This document shows positions 57,697 through 64,000 of a stretch of DNA of 64,000 nucleotides, piece by piece. Position 1 is the stretch's first letter; every line of letters starts with the position of its first letter. The position numbers were made by a program, and so were the translations under genes. The stretch covers positions 848,501-912,500 of the forward strand of contig NC_062238.1 in the NCBI RefSeq assembly GCF_905475465.1, read 5' to 3'. The notes under the pieces are model-generated. The model saw nothing but the letters and a program-made list of their open reading frames with translations, did no database searches and was not told the DNA's origin. This stretch comes from Pieris napi (taxonomy: Eukaryota > Arthropoda > Insecta > Lepidoptera > Pieridae).

Positions 57697-60600
57697 ATGT
57701 TGGGATCCGGCGATGGAGGTAATATTATCAAATTGCGTGGGTTACCATTCTCCACTACAATCGAAGATGTTTTGGATTTTTTAACTGATGTCAACGTGTT
57801 GAACGGAAAAGAAGGTAATTCTATTATTCTTTTGGGTTTTTAATTTAACATATTATTCATATCTTGTTTTATTATTGTTAATCACTGTGTAAGCCACTCC
57901 ATCCATCCATCATTTACAGGTGTACATTTGACTGAGGTACGACCTGGCCGTCCATCTGGTGAGTGTTTTGTTGAAGTGGAGAGCCAACAAGATGTTGAGG
58001 AAGCTTTAAAGAAAGATAAAGAAAATATGGGCAAAAGATACATAGAAGGTAATGTTAAATAAAACTTGGTCTTGAAAGTTTTGTACACTCTATATTCTAA
58101 ACACAAATGTGTCTCCGTAACTAAAATGGATGCATTATATTAATATAAATTGACCTATTTTATTATTTGTACACAAACAATCTTACAATTTCATTATCAT
58201 GTGTTAAGCACAAATTTCAATCATTTATAAATCACTTCATTCTTGTTCTTGCTAGTGTTTTCCACTGATCGGCAAGATATGGAATGGGCACTGAATGCCA
58301 TGAAACAAAGTGAAAATGGATTTGATACACTTCCGATTGTCAATGATGACATGGGTGTTGTTAAGCTGAGAGGCTTACCCTTTGGCTGCTCAAAAGATGA
58401 AGTTATACAGTTTTTTAACGGTAAGTATTTGCTCATTAGTATATTATTTTCTGTTGTAGTTTAGTTATATGGTTTTTTTAACCATATACAACTTGATTGT
58501 ACCTAAACAAATGAACTCTAAACAAAAAAATTCCATTGCAACATAATCTTCATTCTTTGAACAAAATTATTACTGTGTTTTTTGCATTAGAGTTGTAATA
58601 ACTTTTTAGTTTAGCAACTCTTAAATTCAAATTCTCTTCTTCTTTAGTAAATAATTTTCGATATTATAATCTTTTATGTTGTATAAAAGAATAAGTTTTG
58701 TATTTATCAGTTTACGTGATTGGAGAAAGAAGTCATAACACTCATAGTTTGGTGGATAGTAATATTTATTTCGACTTGTCAAAGCAATTGGTACATCTAA
58801 GACAATAGTATGTATTTATCGGGTGGGCAGGGATCCAAGTGGCCCCGGAGGGGGTGCACTTACTATCGGACAACACGGGGCGGGCCTCGGGCGAGGCGTA
58901 TGTTTACTTCGTTGACAAACAGGGTGCTCAAGATGCCCTCAGCAGGGACAGGGAGAAAATAGGACACAGGTGGGGGGAACGTTTTTATATGTGGCCTATT
59001 GTTGATATCTGGTGGCATTGCTGGTAAAATGCAATCTTACAAAGTTCTTAATAGGTTGACCCACATATTTTTAGCGTTATATTTTATTTTACTTTTAAAA
59101 ATGGTAATTTTTACTTACATGGTTAGATCTCTATTTAATTCTTCTCTCATATAGTTTGGTAAACAAAGTACACATATTATTTTGTTAAATTGTCACCTTT
59201 ATTCTGACAACTGTTTATCTGTTTTAAATTTATAAAATTTTGCAATGTTGCCTCATATCAATAAACATTTACGATGCCACAAATAAAGTAATTTGGTGTA
59301 GAGGGTTAAGTATGGGACCTCTACATTTTGGAAATTTAAGATTTATGGTTTTAAATTAAAAATCACTTACAGCAATACATTGTTATCATCTATAAATCAT
59401 AAATTCCACAATAAAGAGGTTTTATTAAATAATATTTGGGAATTTAGTGAAATAAGGGCTTAATAATTGCACTCCAGAAATGCTAATGATACTTTATTTT
59501 ATTGTTGTGATCATGCCTTTAAAAAATACTAGTTTCTTATATTAGCTACACTATATCCTATTAGATCGTAGAAAGAAATAAAAACCTATACCATTAAAGA
59601 ATTTGATATATTATCATCACATATCTTACACCTATAGCCATAATCTTGATATAGTATACTTTAAAACAAATATGTATTAATGAATGTCTGGGTTTCTTAT
59701 TGGCAATTATAAAATTCAATACACTGTCAAAATATCAGATATTGACAGCTGACAGCTGATATCATATGCAATATGATTTTTTATACAAATTCTTCGCATC
59801 TATAATGGAATGACATAGTGACTTTTTTCTTATGGTATGATCATAATAATAAATCTTAAGTTACATTTGTGGGTTGCATTTGATTGGATGTTGAGTTGTC
59901 AGAGGGCGTGCGAGGGGCGAGGGGACCGGAGGGGGAAACGGCGGGAAGATTCAAGACAAGGATAGCGATATGTTTATAGGCGACGAGGTCTCCGAAAATG
60001 GTGTCGGTGTTTACAGATTAAATATGATGACGTCATATTTTCTTTTCAGAATTCTGAAAGAATTTTCAGAAACATGTTTTTTAATCTGATTTTTGTTTCA
60101 AACTTACATATGAAATTTATTATTTTTTTGGATAAATAAATTAATTTAAACGAATATAGTTTGACTTCGTAAATTATATTGATGAAGACTTGGTATTTCA
60201 GGTACATAGAAGTGTTTCTGAGTTCGCCTGACGAAGTGAGGGCTTACGCAGCGCGAATCGATAATGGAATGCGATCCAGCCGTGGGTACAGACCGACACC
60301 GTATGATAGGAACGAGCGATTTGGTGGGCGCTTTGCTTCGAGGGGAAGAACGGCTTTTGGGAGAGGTTGGTAATTTTTATTATTATTTTATACATACATT
60401 TAAATATATTTTAGTAATAAAAGGGAGCGTTCAATTGTTACGTAACAAATTTGGGAGGTGGGGGGGAGGGTTTATTATATAATGTTACTATGCGTTACAG
60501 AAGAGGGATGGTGTTTCTGAACTAAGCGATAGGTGACATTATTTTTGATAATATTTACACGATTAAAACAATAACAAACTGTTTAGAGGCTTTTCGGTAC

Positions 60601-62847
60601 ATTACCTCACATAATTGTGAGTAAATAGTCACTTGGTGTTCACGTAACGTTAACGAAAACGTAACGTTACACGTTACATGAGGGGAGGGCAGTGTCAAAA
60701 ATCTTCGAAAATTGCGTTCATTGGTCAAAATTTGATCGTTTAACTAAAATTTTGGTATATAGTATAGTAGTAGTATAGTCCTCGCGTAAACCAAATATGT
60801 TGATTTATAAGATACTAATATTGCTATTAAAAAGGACCAACATTATCACTTATTATCTACCTATAAGACAAAGGACCTTAACACACAAGAAACCTGTAAG
60901 TGTGTGTTAAGGTCCTTTGTCAGAAATTAGAGAATTATCACTAAATAAATTCAAAGCCGTATATGTATATGTATGTAGCTTTATTGATTAAAGTAAATTA
61001 TTCAATAAAGCTTTTTATAAATTTGACGATTATTAACATGATCCTAATCCTTGGGATTGATTTGCTCCAGTTGAAACAATTTGTATGACTTAAAGCTTAG
61101 CGATTAAAAAGAGTGGCGGAGAGTTTATTGCCAGTTCTTCTTGCCCGCTCTACGCCCTTTATTTGCGAACTGGTGGTAAAAGTAAATTTATAATAATTAA
61201 TTTAACTTCTTTTTTGACGTTCATAAGTGTACTGGTTTACCTATATGAATAAAGTTATTTTGAGTTTGAATCAATGTTTAGGCGGTAGTGGTGGATATGG
61301 TGCGGCCAGAAGTGGGTTGAGACGCAGCAGTGGACTCCACTGCGTGCACATGCGAGGGTTACCCTTTAAGGCCTCACCACAGGATATCGCTTATGTAAGT
61401 TATAATTTTTGTGTTGGATAATTGAGAATGATATGCTTCTAAGCATGTGCACAACTTCGTATATTTGTCTACAAATTTCAAGTTTATTCAAAATCAAATT
61501 AATACAAAAAACATAGGAATACAGTAAACCCCAAAAAAATCGCCAGAGACAAAACATTAGAAATTGCGTAATACCTAAATTATTATATTATGAAGTATCC
61601 TGGTCGCGACAGTATGTATGATAATCTCAAGAAACTATGTACAAAATGTTTAAGTATTTACAGTATTTACGATAGAACCGGACCGTGTTATAGGAAATGG
61701 CGTTGTAGGATTATTTGAGAAAAGCCGTTTTTTTTAACAACTCAAAAACTAGGAAGACGAATTTAACAAATTTATTTAGTTAACTATTACACAGGTGCAG
61801 TACGAAATATAATAATAAACAAATCATTATGCATTTCACACTACAGAATTATAAATCTCCGCGTTAAACGAGGGACGGAAATCGCGTTATAGGGGGATTA
61901 CTGTATTTTGTTTTTTTTATCGCTATCCCTAAAATACAAATAATGTTGCCGTAAAAGCATATTATACTTTTTCGTTTATGGTTTTTTAGTTCTTCAAACC
62001 AATCCGTCCGGTCAACATCACGATACTCTACGACAGCAGTGGGCGGCCTTCAGGCGAAGCTGATGTGGAATTTGAATGTCATGATGACGCTATGAGGGTG
62101 AGCTTTTGCCATTTACAAGGAATCTCGAGCGCTGTCAAAAATGACACAAAACCCGTCTAGAGCGTCAATAAAAAATCTTCAACTTCAGAACTGTCAAAGA
62201 ATTTTAGCTATATGAAGTTTGATATATTTGACAGCGCTCAAGACGGGATTCTGACTTGAGATAAGATTTAGAATATACCTAATAATGGTTTTATAGGCCT
62301 TCATAGATTTCAGTTTAATGTTTTAAACGAATAACTCATAATTCATGGCTCTATGTGTCATAAATTATCTCTATGAAATTTCTTGACAGTTGACATTTGA
62401 CACGTGTATATTTGACAAAATAGTGTGTATGGCGTAATAATGACGTGTTCCACTAATATCTTAAGTAAAACATCGTATTCTTTAATAAGACATGTCACTA
62501 CAGGTAGACACAAAAATAATAATAATACACTAAAGCAACGAAAATTCACGTGCATTAACATACTGACAAACATTATAAAAACAGAAAAAAAACATTAATA
62601 AACTGATTATAAATAAAGATATTTAAGAAGTTATATTTTACTATTGTATTCATTTATTTGGAATAAAAGATAATAAGAATCTTTAACATTATATTTAATA
62701 TGAAATAAATATATTAAATTTCCTATACAGGCAATGAGGCGAGACAAAAACAACATGGACCACAGATACATAGAATTGTTTCTGAACTCGTCACCAGGTA
62801 GCGGCGGAGGCGCTTTTAAATCTAACCGGAACTTCCGGAACTATTGA
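57697..62847 (+). CDS. glo: hnRNP F/H family RNA-binding protein (glorund-like), 8 coding exons
   Basis: Spliced product of 350 residues; exons 57697-57814, 57920-58048, 58256-58420, 58831-58969, 60202-60365, 61282-61394, 61990-62097, 62731-62847, all GT-AG and in frame. It has three quasi-RRM domains: residues 10-90 (IIKLRGLPF ... GECFVEVES), 117-195 (VVKLRGLPF ... GEAYVYFVD, HRYIEVF) and 259-335 (VHMRGLPF ... GEADVEFE, HRYIELF). An RG/Y-rich linker (206-256, with GRFASRGRTAFGRG and GGSGGYGAARSG) separates domains 2 and 3. It ends SGGGAFKSNRNFRNY. RLPF loops and the YIE(V/L)F ends are hallmarks of hnRNP F/H, which bind G-tracts in pre-mRNA and tune splicing and polyadenylation; fly Glorund also represses nanos mRNA. 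It is shorter than vertebrate F/H (over 400 residues) because the Gly-rich parts are small. The start codon is the first ATG and is preceded by gaaac. Confidence 0.93.
59902..59945 (+). promoter_or_regulatory. G-run cluster (possible G-quadruplex) in hnRNP F/H intron 4
   Basis: Five G-runs within 44 bases: GGG, GGGG, GGGG, GGGGG and GGG, spaced 3-8 bases apart. The first four fit the usual G3+N1-7 pattern. G-runs are the binding motif of this very protein family, so an autoregulatory site is an inference worth recording. Sense strand of the gene. Confidence 0.4.
60424..60722. mobile_element. MITE related to 1020-1275, in hnRNP F/H intron 5
   Basis: It opens gcgttcaattgttacgtaac, then aaatttgggaggtggggggg, and closes with cgtaacgttacacgttacat followed by a G-rich stretch and gaaaattgcgttc. 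The ends are inverted but degraded. It adds two G-rich tracts to the transcript. Confidence 0.5.
60867..60921. repeat. Perfect 21-bp inverted repeat with 13-base loop, in hnRNP F/H intron 5
   Basis: The arm 60867-60887 (gacaaaggaccttaacacac plus a) is exactly inverted at 60901-60921, around agaaacctgtaag. A transcript would form an uninterrupted 21-bp stem. The core aaggacctta is itself near-palindromic. Not part of a repeat family I recognise. Confidence 0.85.
60985..61271 (+). mobile_element. Tail family A2 abutting the 3' splice site of hnRNP F/H exon 6
   Basis: It mirrors 24505-24805: ttcaataaagctttttataa, ccttgggattgatttgctcc, gattaaaaagagtggcggag, ttgccagttcttcttgcccg and tgacgttcataagtgtactg, ending tatgaataaagttattttga then gtttgaatc. 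Only about ten bases separate its end from the AG at 61280-61281. It carries AATAAA in sense orientation. Confidence 0.75.
61522..61903. mobile_element. pogo/Tigger-like MITE with TA duplication, in hnRNP F/H intron 6
   Basis: Left end CAGTAAACCCC after TA (61520-61521); right end GGGGATTACTG before TA (61904-61905). Inner words gtgttataggaaatggcgtt and atcgcgttatagggggatta are related to each other. Interior is non-coding. CAGT ends plus TA suit pogo/Tigger-type families. Confidence 0.7.
62120..62251. mobile_element. Small MITE in hnRNP F/H intron 7
   Basis: gaatctcgagcgctgtcaaa at the left and tttgacagcgctcaagacgg plus gattc at the right are imperfect inverted repeats around about 90 bp. 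It begins 22 bp after the donor of exon 7. Confidence 0.6.
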
Positions 62848-64000
62848 TTGTCTCTGTATTACGTCCGGCAGTTATGCTCCTAATTTGAATTAATAGTGAC
62901 GTCACATGAAGGTTTTAATACTATAAAATATTTAACTTGATTTAAAAATATAGTTTTATAATAGTTATTAATACAGATTATATCAGACTGATATCAATAT
63001 TGCTGTTATATAAAATGGAGGTTGTAAATGACAGACTAATGTCCGGAATATTCAAATACCAATTATAATTGCAATAATACAGATAATTCAATAATCGCCA
63101 GTTAAAATTTTTATTTGAATATAGAAACCGGACGTGAAGTCTAGAAAGTAACTAAACCTGTGACGTTACTTCCGATGCAAACATATGTTCCAAATTCAAA
63201 AGTTGTCAGGGGCCAACAAGGTTTTGCGACAGGCGGGACCGGCTAACGTAATGTAAAATTGTATGAGAATGCACACACTTGGTCACGTGACCGATCCCAT
63301 ACAAATTCGATTGGCGTCCGGCGCGCCTGTCGCAAGAATGTTTGTCTAAGGCCCTTGATGACGTCATTGTTCGAATCCCATTCTAATATGGAACTCTTTG
63401 TAACATGATTTCTATGTTAAATTAGTATTTTTTTACTCAAGAATTATCTAAAGTACATTTATTGTATTTTTAAGTTTTATAACGGTTATGTGCATGTTTA
63501 TATTTACACGAAATTCTGTTAAAATTGTCAACGGAACGACCACTGTACTTAATGTTGAAATTTTTATACAAATTCTCAAAATTACAATGAGATTATCCAC
63601 AGAGAATATTATATAGGTTTAAATATATATTTTTTTTCAATTACTAAGACAATTATTTAAATTTTCTAATAAAAAAAGTAAATAATATTACGCCACCAGC
63701 CATATTGCTATCTCTTTCATATCTGGTGGCAGACAATTCTTCGCTTTTGACAATTAAAGGGAGATAACAATATTTAACAAAGAACATTTTATTTTTTCTT
63801 TTTTCAAAGTTTACTTTATATAAATGTGAGAGATACGTCAACTCATCTGTCTCTTTTCATTATAGAAAATCGATTTGACAGAAAGAGACAAAAGAGCGCA
63901 ATTGGACTAAAGAATAAAAATCTAATTTTGTTGAATTATTTAAAATTTTTAAAAAATACTAAAATTTACTAAATATAATTGTTGCTTACGTAATGGGTGG
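62848..64000 (+). other. 3' flank of hnRNP F/H, candidate poly(A) signals
   Basis: After the stop at 62847 the sequence is AT-rich. AATAAA hexamers are at 63668-63673 and 63913-63918. If the first is used, the 3' untranslated region would be about 0.8 kb and include the MITE at 63208-63356. A short hairpin (gccaccag ... ctggtggc) is at 63692-63729. No further gene is visible. Confidence 0.4.
63208..63356. mobile_element. MITE with GGGCC ends and central GTCACGTGAC palindrome
   Basis: Left aggggccaacaaggttttgc then gacaggcg; right cgcctgtcgcaagaatgttt then gtctaaggccctt: imperfect inverted ends of about 35 bp around an 80-bp centre. The centre contains gtcacgtgac at 63281-63290, which includes an E-box (CACGTG). 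Non-coding. Confidence 0.65.

Noticed and set aside
58839..59027. A start codon at 58839 as an independent small gene
   Set aside because: It is the RRM2 part of hnRNP F/H exon 4 running past its donor at 58969 into the intron.

Overview
The window looks like nuclear DNA from an insect, most probably a moth or butterfly. It is AT-rich, its genes have many short exons, and it is dense in repeat types known from Lepidoptera: a tRNA-derived SINE ending in gcgccactg, Helitron-like elements with TC and CTAGT ends, RTE-type and Jockey/CR1-like LINE tails, a mariner relic and several MITE families. The order-level assignment is inference from repeat style, not from a marker gene.

Positions 1-41,500 hold no gene I can establish. 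This part is a mosaic of decayed transposable elements: a broken mariner transposase at the left edge, LINE 3' ends in both orientations, seven full-length or nearly full-length SINEs (an eighth lies at 40,415), Helitron-like pieces, a pogo/Tigger-like MITE at 17,084-17,596, and a MITE family with a 15-bp inverted terminus that occurs twice in tandem at 38,798-39,639. One GC-rich spot near 36.4 kb has a reading frame starting with a convincing signal peptide and ending at a phase-1 splice donor. It could be the first coding exon of a secreted-protein gene running leftwards.

Positions 41,590-62,847 hold two complete genes, head to head, with about 1.26 kb between their start codons. The minus-strand gene has 20 coding exons (852 residues). 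It encodes a nuclear cyclophilin with a long Lys/Arg/Ser-rich tail, orthologous to Drosophila Moca-cyp and vertebrate PPIG. The plus-strand gene has 8 coding exons (350 residues) with three quasi-RRM domains, orthologous to hnRNP F/H (Drosophila glorund). Every proposed exon junction uses GT-AG and keeps frame. Both products act in pre-mRNA processing, so the shared 5' interval is a candidate divergent promoter.

The most unusual structure is in intron 5 of the cyclophilin gene. A 2,340-bp foldback element (50,901-53,240) has two arms of about 1.1 kb, each built from 275-bp tandem units, around a 125-base loop. Transcribed within the intron, it would fold into a very long hairpin. The right arm alternates two unit types (A-B-A-B) and the left arm has only one. 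The hnRNP F/H introns hold a G-run cluster, a perfect 21-bp hairpin, a LINE tail that abuts a 3' splice site, and three MITEs.
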